Source: CAZXPG01 sp964643145 (GTDB lineage Bacteria > Pseudomonadota > Alphaproteobacteria > Rickettsiales > Arcanibacteraceae). Taken from it: a DNA stretch of 23,100 bases. The DNA lies in the NCBI GenBank assembly GCA_964643145.1, contig CAZXPG010000030.1:1-23100 (forward strand). Direction: 5' to 3'. A program made the translations under genes and the position numbers. Position 1 is the stretch's first letter, and each line of letters opens with the position of its first letter. Positions 1 through 6,746 of the stretch are shown here, one piece after another. The notes under the pieces are model-generated. The model was not told where the DNA came from and did not search any database. It saw nothing but the letters and a program-made list of their open reading frames with translations.

Positions 1-105
1 GCAATGCTGCATAAAGCAGGCATTGCGCGGCATTTCCCCCTGCAATACATCTTTAACCTCAGTTTTGGATAAGCTTTGCTTATCCAAAACTGAGGTTAAT
101 TATCA
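1..105. other. Left edge, no gene assigned; possible 3' end of a gene that starts outside the window
   Basis: One + frame is open from base 1 to a TAA at 70-72 and would end a protein in ...FPLQYIFNLSFG; a second + frame is also open. The stop would fall inside the hairpin at 53-99, which would suit a gene end with its terminator. The stretch is too short to identify a family, so it is recorded only as a possible truncated upstream gene. Confidence 0.25.
53..99. repeat. Perfect palindromic hairpin, GGATAA family copy 1
   Basis: The arms at 53-74 and 78-99 are perfect reverse complements (core AACCTCAGTTTTGGATAAGC) around a TTT loop. The palindrome ends just before the oxygenase promoter at 106, so it could terminate or insulate transcription entering from the left. 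No long T-run follows it, so a simple intrinsic terminator is not certain. The same core recurs at 1516, 3899, 4743 and 14580. Confidence 0.85.
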
Positions 106-134
106 TTGACAACTATTCCCATCAATGATATACC
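106..134 (+). promoter_or_regulatory. Sigma70-like promoter of the oxygenase gene
   Basis: A perfect -35 box TTGACA lies at 106-111 and is followed by a 17-bp spacer and TATACC at 129-134. Transcription would start near 141 and leave a leader of about 60 bases before the ATG at 202. The TTG of this -35 box is also the first in-frame start of the downstream frame, which argues against using it as the start codon. Confidence 0.6.
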
Positions 135-201
135 CCCTCTATCGACATATATAGATTGCACATCGTATAAAAACGATCAACTAAACAATAGGGGTTTGTC
201 T

Positions 202-1485
202 ATGAAATTTACAATAATGGGATTACAAAAATCACTATCCTATATTGCCAACATATCCTTGCGACGTCACTACACTGTTACTGTTCCACCTGATGCCAGT
301 AACGCTATCCTAGATAAGTTCCTATCGCTGTCACAAGAAGCATCCCCTTATGACTATGAACAGCAATTTGATCGGCTGTCTGAGAAAGCCACGGACGTGC
401 TGCGCGACAATCTCCCAACCGATATACAACAACACATTACCGATCTACGCGATAACAGCGCAGGCCATCTTGAGATTACCGGTATCCCCACTGACCCTGA
501 TTTAATGGATACACCTAATGCTCTGGGTGTTGCCGAAGCTACGAAGAAAACATTCGTACCTGAATTATTTTCAATGGGGCTGGCTGGGGTAATACGCAGC
601 AAAGTGTATAATTTCAGGCAGGAAGGATTGGGCACTGGCGCATTGATTTTTAATATTTTTCCCGTTCCAGGGCGAGAAAAAATTAAAGGAGCGGGCGGAG
701 TCGCGGCAGGATTTGGCTTCCATATGGAGAATGCATGGCATCCTCAACGACCAGATTATCTGATCCTTACCGGGTTGCGCCAGGACCATGATAAAGCTGC
801 TATCACCTACAGTGTTGCCAATGAGAAATTGCTTGCAGCCCTTACCCCTGAGGAAGTTAACATCCTGATGACACATGCATTTACACTATACCCTCCTGAA
901 GTGCACAAAAAGATGGAGAAAGAGAAAGGGATATTATTCACCGCCCCAGAAGATTATGTGGGCCCAGTGATTATCAAAGAAGAAACTGGCTATAAGTTCA
1001 TGGTCAATTTTAATGGCATGACACCGGTTGCCCCCTCTGATGAAAAAGCCCAAAAAGCATTAGATCGTCTACAGGAGCTTGCGGGTGAACTTGCTGATAA
1101 TGTCAAACTTAGGCCAGGAAATGCTCTTATCATCAACAACAACCGTGCATTACATACGCGCAATGGCTATACTCCACATTATGATGGAAAAGATAGATGG
1201 TTCCAGCGTTATTATCTTATTAACAAAGAAAAACTCTGGCCTGAGCGGAGCATAACCCCAGAAACTTTCCTGGGTGTGTTACCTCCCACCCAAGCGATGC
1301 AGCTGATTGATCATCTACAGCAACATGACATACTCGATAAGGATGGGAAGTTCACAGCAAAATTTGCGCCCCATAAACCCGATTTTGTCTTACCGTTGCC
1401 TGATGGTATAGGTATCAACCTGTCTAAACAGATTATGCGGCAATTGATGCAGCGTGGCCCAGCAGCACCTCACCGCATGCTATAG
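202..1485 (+). CDS. Fe(II)/2-oxoglutarate-dependent oxygenase, clavaminate synthase/AsnO/VioC-like (TauD superfamily)
   Basis: A 427-residue protein. Seen: an FHMEN segment gives an HxE iron site (His174, Glu176). A distal segment RALHTRNGY...YDGKDRWFQR gives the third iron ligand His318 and, 14 residues on, Arg332 in the usual place for binding the 2-oxoglutarate carboxylate. Known: HxE rather than HxD, together with the DGKDRW-type motif, is typical of AsnO, VioC and clavaminate synthase, which hydroxylate or oxidise free or carrier-bound amino acids. Inferred: an amino-acid or amino-acid-derived substrate, not known more precisely. The ATG at 202 is chosen because AGGGG lies 7 bases upstream and the longer frame from TTG 106 begins on a promoter -35 box. 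About 90 N-terminal and 60 C-terminal residues outside the core are not recognised. A palindromic hairpin follows the stop, so it is probably its own transcript. Confidence 0.8.
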   Translation: MKFTIMGLQKSLSYIANISLRRHYTVTVPPDASNAILDKFLSLSQEASPYDYEQQFDRLSEKATDVLRDNLPTDIQQHITDLRDNSAGHLEITGIPTDPDLMDTPNALGVAEATKKTFVPELFSMGLAGVIRSKVYNFRQEGLGTGALIFNIFPVPGREKIKGAGGVAAGFGFHMENAWHPQRPDYLILTGLRQDHDKAAITYSVANEKLLAALTPEEVNILMTHAFTLYPPEVHKKMEKEKGILFTAPEDYVGPVIIKEETGYKFMVNFNGMTPVAPSDEKAQKALDRLQELAGELADNVKLRPGNALIINNNRALHTRNGYTPHYDGKDRWFQRYYLINKEKLWPERSITPETFLGVLPPTQAMQLIDHLQQHDILDKDGKFTAKFAPHKPDFVLPLPDGIGINLSKQIMRQLMQRGPAAPHRML

Positions 1486-1515
1486 GATCAACGTCATAAC
1501 AAGAATATACCCTTT

Positions 1516-1558
1516 AACCCCGGTGTTGGATATGCCGTGCCTATCCAGCACAGGGGTT
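1516..1558 (+). repeat. Imperfect palindromic hairpin, GGATAA family copy 2; probable terminator of the oxygenase gene
   Basis: Arms 1516-1532 and 1542-1558 pair over 17 positions with one mismatch and one G-T pair, around a 9-base loop. It starts about 30 bases after the oxygenase stop. The arms keep the AACC..GTGTTGGATA layout of copy 1 but differ in the outer half. A weak run of T follows only distantly, so termination is inferred from position. Confidence 0.7.
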
Positions 1559-1640
1559 CTGTTAGCGCACGGAGTTGAAATTGCTGCCAACATTCCTAAC
1601 ATCGTTACGAAACCATACGACATCTATACTCAAGCGAGGC

Positions 1641-2357
1641 TTGACATATTTTTATGAGCCTACCAAAGGCCATGGATTACCGCATGATCCTTTTAAATCC
1701 ATGGTTGGGCCACGCCCAATTGCGTGGGTTTCTACACAGGATAGCGACGCCAATGTCAATCTGGCACCTTATAGCTTTTATAATGCCTTTAATGGCAATC
1801 CGCCTATTCTAGGTTTCAGCAGCGAAGGCTTTAAAAATACCGTTGCTAATATCAATGAAACCGGTGAATTTGTGGTGAACATGGTAAGCTACGATCTGGC
1901 TGAGAAAATGAATATTACCTCGGCGGCGGTGCCACGGGGTATAAACGAGATGGAATTGGCCAAATTAACTGCCGTTCCAAGCACGATGGTGAAACCACCG
2001 CGTGTAGGGGAATCACCCGTTGCCTTTGAATGCAAGTTGCTGAAAACCGTACCGCTTACCCACGATATTGACGGCAACCCCCTTACGACAACGTTAGTGC
2101 TTGGACAGGTGGTTGGTGTGCATATTAATAAACAATATATTAAAGATGGTATCTTTGATCTGGAAGCCGCCAACCCTATCTTACGTGCCGGGTCATTAGG
2201 TGATTATTACAAAGTTGGGGAAAAATTTACGATGCGACGCCCTAACCAGGGTTATGTTGATACCATCCTGGCAGAACGATCACCACGTACCTTATCAACA
2301 ATAGTGGAAGCGGGGCCGAATGCGGCCAAACCCACTTCCTGTTCCCGTGGAAAATAA
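1641..2357 (+). CDS. Flavin reductase-like FMN-binding protein (DIM6/NTAB type)
   Basis: Recognised from the N-terminal run FYEPTKGHGLPHDPF followed by VGPRPIAWVST, and from the APYSFYNAF and NTVANINETGEFVVN segments, all typical of flavin_reduct-domain proteins that bind FMN. Known members reduce flavin with NAD(P)H or act as flavoprotein partners of oxygenases; which applies here cannot be read from the sequence. Start: family members begin a few residues before YEP, which fits TTG 1641 (238 residues). A TTG at 1575 would add 22 basic, Ser/Thr-rich residues and has GGAG directly abutting it; neither start has an ideal ribosome site. A TATACT box at 1625-1630 has only a poor -35. It is first of a unit with the racemase (12-bp gap) and carrier (12-bp gap). 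The last 20 residues look unstructured. Confidence 0.8.
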   Translation: MTYFYEPTKGHGLPHDPFKSMVGPRPIAWVSTQDSDANVNLAPYSFYNAFNGNPPILGFSSEGFKNTVANINETGEFVVNMVSYDLAEKMNITSAAVPRGINEMELAKLTAVPSTMVKPPRVGESPVAFECKLLKTVPLTHDIDGNPLTTTLVLGQVVGVHINKQYIKDGIFDLEAANPILRAGSLGDYYKVGEKFTMRRPNQGYVDTILAERSPRTLSTIVEAGPNAAKPTSCSRGK

Positions 2358-2369
2358 AGGGGCAACATT

Positions 2370-3050
2370 ATGAAATTAATCGGATTACTTGGTGGCACAA
2401 GCTGGCCTTCTACACTCATGTATTACGAACTGCTGAACAAGGCGGTGCAGGAGCGTCGTGGTGCTCTGCATTCCGCCCGTATTTTGTTATATAGTATTGA
2501 CTACCACCCTATCAAAACCTCTTATGCCGGGGGATGGGAGAGGATTCCTGCATTGCTCGCCGAAGAAATGACGTTGCTGGCTGCAAAATCACCCGATTGT
2601 ATTATTCTATGCAACAACACATTGCACAAGGCCTTTGATAGTATTAGCGAGGATATGAAGCTTTCTGTCCCTGTCTTTCATGCAGGGCATCTGACGGCAG
2701 AAGAGGCGGTAAGGCGTGGCGATAAAACGGTGCTGTTGCTGGGTACACAGTTTACTATGGAAGATGGTTTTTTTGCCCATTACCTGGAATCCCGCGGGGT
2801 TAACGTTGTCGTGCCACAGTATGAAGACCGCGTACGCATCCAGGAGATGCAGTCTAACATTGCCTTAGGTCAGGCATCACCGGAATATTATACTATTTTT
2901 GCCTCCTTGCTGGCCCGTTACACGCATGTCGATTCCGTGGTGCTTGCCTGTACGGAACTGCCCTTATTCATTAATCAGACCAACGCCCCTATGCCTATCA
3001 TTAACCCTATGGAATGCCAATGTAACGCGGCACTACATTTTGCTTTGTAA
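2370..3050 (+). CDS. Aspartate/glutamate racemase family protein (YgeA/RacX-like)
   Basis: A 226-residue protein of normal family length. It opens with the phosphate/carboxylate-binding loop MKLIGLLGGTSWPST. The two catalytic cysteines are visible: Cys81 in LCNNTLHK and Cys194 in LACTELPL, where they act as the acid/base pair on opposite faces of the substrate alpha carbon. LLGTQFTMEDGFFAHYL is also a family signature. Known members racemise Asp, Glu or other amino acids without PLP; the substrate is not set by the sequence. The AAAGGGG upstream at about 2355-2361 is a good ribosome site. Being between a flavin-reductase-like gene and a carrier-like gene suggests D-amino-acid chemistry in one pathway, which is inference. 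Confidence 0.85.
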   Translation: MKLIGLLGGTSWPSTLMYYELLNKAVQERRGALHSARILLYSIDYHPIKTSYAGGWERIPALLAEEMTLLAAKSPDCIILCNNTLHKAFDSISEDMKLSVPVFHAGHLTAEEAVRRGDKTVLLLGTQFTMEDGFFAHYLESRGVNVVVPQYEDRVRIQEMQSNIALGQASPEYYTIFASLLARYTHVDSVVLACTELPLFINQTNAPMPIINPMECQCNAALHFAL

Positions 3051-3062
3051 CCCTTATAATCT

Positions 3063-3887
3063 ATGCCAATGAAAGACGCAACACCCCCCCTTAATGATAG
3101 TAATAACGCAAATGTGTTCTATAGAATACAGGCTGGCGTGCTCGGGGGCACGCTGGAAACCGTGATAAGGCAGCCTATTACGGCTATACAGACCTATGCC
3201 ATTGCCAATAAATGCCCGCCTCTCCATGCAATCAGTCGTATTTACGAGATAGGCGGGTTCCTTAAATTTTATGATGGTATTCAGGGTTTTGCGATTGGCA
3301 GCAGTGCCAGGGCCTTACATCGCACCGGCGTTTTTCTTATTAATGATGCATTAAGCAAACATAATGTTCCCACTGTGGGTATTGCCCTGCTCGGCACCAT
3401 CTATGAAGTGGCTGTTACCGGGGTGAGTGATACGATTCTGACAGTAACACAATCACAAAGCCAGAAATCATCAGTGGTATCGCCAATAGATGCGTTTAGC
3501 CGTCACATTAAACAGCATGGATGGGCACAGCTATTGGGGGCAGGCCTGGCTGGATCATCACTCCGAAACTTCACGTTTATGACGGGTTATCTAGCACCAG
3601 GCAATATATGGCCTGAGTTTAAACAAGAGCAACCGGTAACCATGGGGGTTGGCTCGGGCATGTTGGCTACTATCATCAGCCATCCTTTTGAGGTGATGCG
3701 CATAAGGCAGGTATCAGAACCTAACAAATCCTTTATCACCCACATCATTGAAACCGGCAAAAAAGGGATTGTCAAAGAGTTCTCGCGTGGGCTCGTGCCA
3801 CGCTTAGCCTCGGCAGGCTTGGGGTCGGCAGTATCTTATGCCACCTATGCCCGCTTAACATCCGGCTCTTCTGAAAGGTCCGTATAA
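3063..3887 (+). CDS. Mitochondrial carrier family (SLC25)-like protein
   Basis: A 274-residue protein with three related blocks of about 80-90 residues (about 20-100, 105-178, 192-265), the hallmark of mitochondrial carriers. Block 3 fits the signature Px[DE]xx[KR]x[RK] exactly: P208 F E210 V M R213 I R215 Q216, followed by the distal SRGLVPRLAS. Block 1 has QPITAIQTY then GGFLKFYDG. Block 2 has VSDTILTVTQSQ then HGWAQLLGAGL. Blocks 1 and 2 are degenerate at the Pro and basic positions. Known: this family is essentially eukaryotic; Legionella LncP is a bacterial exception, delivered to host mitochondria by a type IV system. Inferred: horizontal origin from a eukaryote and possibly a role in a host cell or in metabolite exchange. 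No cleavable signal peptide is seen. The start lacks a clear ribosome site; a perfect TATAAT at 3055-3060 just before it has only a weak -35. Confidence 0.75.
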   Translation: MPMKDATPPLNDSNNANVFYRIQAGVLGGTLETVIRQPITAIQTYAIANKCPPLHAISRIYEIGGFLKFYDGIQGFAIGSSARALHRTGVFLINDALSKHNVPTVGIALLGTIYEVAVTGVSDTILTVTQSQSQKSSVVSPIDAFSRHIKQHGWAQLLGAGLAGSSLRNFTFMTGYLAPGNIWPEFKQEQPVTMGVGSGMLATIISHPFEVMRIRQVSEPNKSFITHIIETGKKGIVKEFSRGLVPRLASAGLGSAVSYATYARLTSGSSERSV

Positions 3888-3898
3888 CATCGCAATAA

Positions 3899-3930
3899 CC
3901 TTGCGGATAAACTAACGCTTATCCGCAAGG
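3899..3930 (+). terminator. Hairpin after the carrier gene, GGATAA family copy 3
   Basis: Arms 3899-3910 (CCTTGCGGATAA) and 3919-3930 are perfect reverse complements with an 8-base loop, 11 bases after the carrier stop and just upstream of the next gene. A short CTTTC follows rather than a long T-run. It shares GGATAA...AACGCTTATCC with the copy at 4743. Position suggests a terminator that closes the flavin reductase-racemase-carrier unit. Confidence 0.65.
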
Positions 3931-3954
3931 CTTTCACAACATAGAAGGTAGATA

Positions 3955-4650
3955 ATGTCAAAAGAAGCAAATATTCAGAAAATAGAAACAACCTACGGCA
4001 TTGAGAGTGGCCTATTTGCCGCTTGGCCTGAATCCAAGCAACAGGCACTCAGTGCCGACACGGTGATCACTCTTCTACAACATTTACATTCCAGGGAAGT
4101 GCATTTGCAGAACGCAGAGGCCACCGCTTCAATACACCATAGTTTCGCGGTACTGGCTAGTTTTTATGATGCAAATCCTGAGAAATTTAATGCCGTAACC
4201 TGTGCTGATATAGGCCTATTATTAGCTATTCCACGTGAGGACAATACCCTTGCAACCATCGGTGAATTTTATGACCAGCATGGGAGTGACGGGGTCACTG
4301 CTATTGCCAATATGACCGTGCGCAACATTATTGCACATCGTTTACCCCTATCCTCCTCTCCACTGAAACAGATTATCGCACTTTATGAACAAAACCCCGA
4401 AAGGTTTAATACTATTCCCAAAGGACACTTATATTCAGGATCAGAAGCCGACCCCATGCATCTGCATGAATTTTATGACGTGCTGATAGCACGCCCAACC
4501 GGTGCTATCACAACGCCTGAATATGGTGTGTGGAAACAACAACGCCAGGATTTCCTCAATACATACCAAAAGCCTGCACCAGAGGTTCTTACGGCAACAC
4601 AGCAGGAACGGCTTGCCTCATGTACTATAGTATCCAGTATAATGGCATGA
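3955..4650 (+). CDS. Unrecognised protein with about four degenerate ~35-residue helical repeats
   Basis: A 231-residue protein that I cannot place in a family. Seen: a recurring [F/L]Y[D/E] motif at residues 70-72 (ASFYDANPEKFNAV), 105-107 (GEFYDQHGSDGV), 143-145 (IALYEQNPERFNTI) and 173-175 (HEFYDVLIARPTG), spaced 35, 38 and 30 residues. This suggests a short solenoid of helical hairpins, similar in spirit to TPR-like or ankyrin-like scaffolds but without their consensus. There is no signal peptide or membrane segment, and the protein would be soluble. The ribosome site GAAGG lies 9-13 bases before the ATG. The hairpin before it and the terminator after it suggest its own transcript, though no strong promoter was seen in the short upstream gap. 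A host-interaction role is possible only by association with the carrier gene. Confidence 0.7.
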   Translation: MSKEANIQKIETTYGIESGLFAAWPESKQQALSADTVITLLQHLHSREVHLQNAEATASIHHSFAVLASFYDANPEKFNAVTCADIGLLLAIPREDNTLATIGEFYDQHGSDGVTAIANMTVRNIIAHRLPLSSSPLKQIIALYEQNPERFNTIPKGHLYSGSEADPMHLHEFYDVLIARPTGAITTPEYGVWKQQRQDFLNTYQKPAPEVLTATQQERLASCTIVSSIMA

Positions 4651-4660
4651 ATTGAGAAAT

Positions 4661-4690
4661 AATGATTCAAGCCGTCTTGAACCATTATTT
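4661..4690 (+). terminator. Intrinsic terminator of the repeat-protein gene
   Basis: Arms 4661-4671 (AATGATTCAAG) and 4676-4686 pair over 11 bp with one mismatch around a CCGT loop, followed by ATTTTGAG. It begins 10 bases after the stop codon at 4650. The T-run is short, so efficiency is uncertain. Confidence 0.6.
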
Positions 4691-4706
4691 TGAGTATATT
4701 ATTTCA

Positions 4707-4739
4707 CTATGATAGGAAGCCAAAGGCTTCTTATCATAG
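4707..4739. repeat. 15-bp hairpin between convergent genes
   Basis: Arms 4707-4721 (CTATGATAGGAAGCC) and 4725-4739 pair throughout with a single G-T pair and an AAA loop. It sits in the middle of the 176-bp space between the convergent repeat-protein gene and ftsH and could stop transcription from either side. Confidence 0.75.
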
Positions 4740-4742
4740 GAT

Positions 4743-4786
4743 AACCTCAGTGCCAGATAACCCAACGCTTATCCAACACTGAGGTT
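4743..4786. repeat. Degenerate palindrome, GGATAA family copy 4; near the 3' end of ftsH
   Basis: Outer arms AACCTCAGTG (4743-4752) and CACTGAGGTT (4777-4786) pair perfectly. An inner GATAA/TTATC pair is kept, and the bases between are mismatched. It lies about 40 bases past the ftsH stop on the - strand and could serve as its terminator. Confidence 0.7.
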
Positions 4787-4826
4787 GATTCTTATGTGGA
4801 ACCACTATAGAGAACTCTGGGCCCTT

Positions 4827-6746
4827 TCACGCCCCTGCTCCTTGTGGGCTATCCTTGCCGCCGGATACAATCACCGGCTTGCCTCCGCGTGGAATGGAAG
4901 AGGCACGTGGCGTTGGAGAGGGGGGTATAACATCCTCATCGCGGTTAATCGGCTTGCCACTAAGCAGGTCTTTAATTTCATCGCCACTTAGCGTTTCATA
5001 CTCGAGCAACGCATTAGCAAGCATATGAAGCTGGTCAATATGGGTGGTAAGTATCTCCTTGGCGCGATTATACCCACCCTCGACAAAAGCTTTCACCTCA
5101 CTGTCAATCAGGTTGGCAGTATCCTCAGAATTACTGCGCGAGGTAGCAATATGCCCATAGGAAAGTTCGGTCTGGTCACCACCATGAAAGAGTGGGCCAA
5201 TTTTCTCGCTCATCCCCCATTCTGTCACCATCGAGCGCGCCATGCTGGTGGCCTGTTTAATATCAGATGACGCACCGCTCGTCACTTTGTCATGGCCAAA
5301 AATCAGTTCTTCCGCCACACGCCCGCCCATGGCAACGGCAATATCGGTATGCAGCTTCTCACGGGTAACAGAAAAACGGTCAGCTTCGGGCAGTCGCATC
5401 ACCAGCCCCAGTGCTCTGCCGCGTGGGATAATGGTGGCCTTATGGATAGGGTCAGAGGCTGGACAATGTAGTGCCACAATGGCATGGCCGCCTTCATGAT
5501 AGGCCGTCAGCTTCTTCTCTTCCGCACTCATCACCAACGATTTACGCTCAGCCCCCATCATCACCTTGTCTTTGGCCGCTTCCAGGTCTTTCATAGTAAC
5601 GACTTTCTTATTACGCCGTGCCGCAAGCAGTGCCGCTTCATTCACCAGGTTGGCGAGGTCTGCACCGGAAAAACCAGGCGTGCCACGGGCAATCACCCGT
5701 GGGTCAACATCGGGGCCAGTTGGCACATTCTTCAGATGCACGCGCAGCACCTTATCGCGCCCAACAATATCGGGTACGGGCACCACAATCTGGCGATCAA
5801 AGCGGCCTGGGCGCATCAAGGCCGGGTCAAGCACATCTGGCCGGTTGGTGGCGGCAATCAATATCACCCCTTCATTGGCTTCAAACCCATCCATTTCCAC
5901 CAATAGCTGGTTGAGTGTCTGTTCACGCTCATCGTTACCGCCACCCATACCAACACCTCGATGGCGGCCCACGGCATCAATCTCATCAATAAAGATAATA
6001 CAGGGGGCATTGCGTTTGCCTTGCTCGAACATATCGCGCACACGGCTGGCACCCACACCCACAAACATTTCCACAAAATCAGACCCAGAAATAGTAAAGA
6101 ACGGCACATTCGCTTCTCCAGCAATGGCACGCGCAAGCAGGGTTTTCCCCGTACCTGGAGGGCCAACCAGCAAACAGCCTTTCGGGATCTTGCCACCCAA
6201 TGACTGGAACTTAGCGGGGTCGCGCAGGAAATCAACAATCTCGGACAATTCCTCTTTGGCTTCATCCACCCCTGCCACATTCTCAAACGTGACCTTGCCG
6301 GTTTTCTCGGTGAGCAGCCGGGCTTTCGATTTACCAAAGCCCATGGCCTTACCGCCGCCACCCTGCATCTGGCGCATGAAGAACACCCATACCCCAATCA
6401 GCAGTAGGATAGGGAACCAGGAAAGCAATATGCCAATCAGCGAGTTCATCCGCGTGTCATTTGGCATGGCCTCAATCCGCACATTATGCTGTTCAAGCTT
6501 ATCGACAAGCCCGGGATAATCAGGCGCATAGGTGGAGAACGCCGTGCCATCGGCAAAATGCCCTTCCAGCACCCGCCCCTGGATGGTAACATCGCGCACC
6601 TGGCCTTCATCGACACGGTTTAGAAAGTCGGAGAAGGCAAAACGCGCATAATTGCCCTGCCCACCGCCTTCAAAAAGATCATAGGCCACCACCAGCATCA
6701 CCAGCAGGATGAGCCATACTAAAATATTTCTACCAGATTTATTCAT
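4827..6746 (-). CDS. ftsH: ATP-dependent zinc metalloprotease FtsH
   Basis: A 639-residue membrane AAA+ protease that degrades damaged membrane proteins and short-lived regulators. Domains in order: first membrane helix about 8-22, a short periplasmic domain, second helix about 102-124, AAA domain with Walker A GPPGTGKT (195-202), Walker B IIFIDEIDA (about 250-258), second region of homology up to RPGRFDR (312-318), then the peptidase with zinc motif HEGGH (417-421). The C-terminus is Pro/Gly-rich and variable, as usual. The ATG at 6746 overlaps the end of tilS by 8 bases, which suggests translational coupling. Length and motifs are complete. Confidence 0.98.
   Translation of the reverse strand: MNKSGRNILVWLILLVMLVVAYDLFEGGGQGNYARFAFSDFLNRVDEGQVRDVTIQGRVLEGHFADGTAFSTYAPDYPGLVDKLEQHNVRIEAMPNDTRMNSLIGILLSWFPILLLIGVWVFFMRQMQGGGGKAMGFGKSKARLLTEKTGKVTFENVAGVDEAKEELSEIVDFLRDPAKFQSLGGKIPKGCLLVGPPGTGKTLLARAIAGEANVPFFTISGSDFVEMFVGVGASRVRDMFEQGKRNAPCIIFIDEIDAVGRHRGVGMGGGNDEREQTLNQLLVEMDGFEANEGVILIAATNRPDVLDPALMRPGRFDRQIVVPVPDIVGRDKVLRVHLKNVPTGPDVDPRVIARGTPGFSGADLANLVNEAALLAARRNKKVVTMKDLEAAKDKVMMGAERKSLVMSAEEKKLTAYHEGGHAIVALHCPASDPIHKATIIPRGRALGLVMRLPEADRFSVTREKLHTDIAVAMGGRVAEELIFGHDKVTSGASSDIKQATSMARSMVTEWGMSEKIGPLFHGGDQTELSYGHIATSRSNSEDTANLIDSEVKAFVEGGYNRAKEILTTHIDQLHMLANALLEYETLSGDEIKDLLSGKPINRDEDVIPPSPTPRASSIPRGGKPVIVSGGKDSPQGAGA

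Noticed and set aside
1454..1657. Small + strand frame spanning the oxygenase end and flavin reductase start
   Set aside because: It runs through the hairpin at 1516-1558 and has no ribosome site or family features.
5566..6519. Long open frame on the + strand opposite ftsH (over 300 codons)
   Set aside because: It lies wholly opposite the conserved ftsH coding region, is Ser/Arg/Pro-rich as antisense frames usually are, and has no family resemblance.
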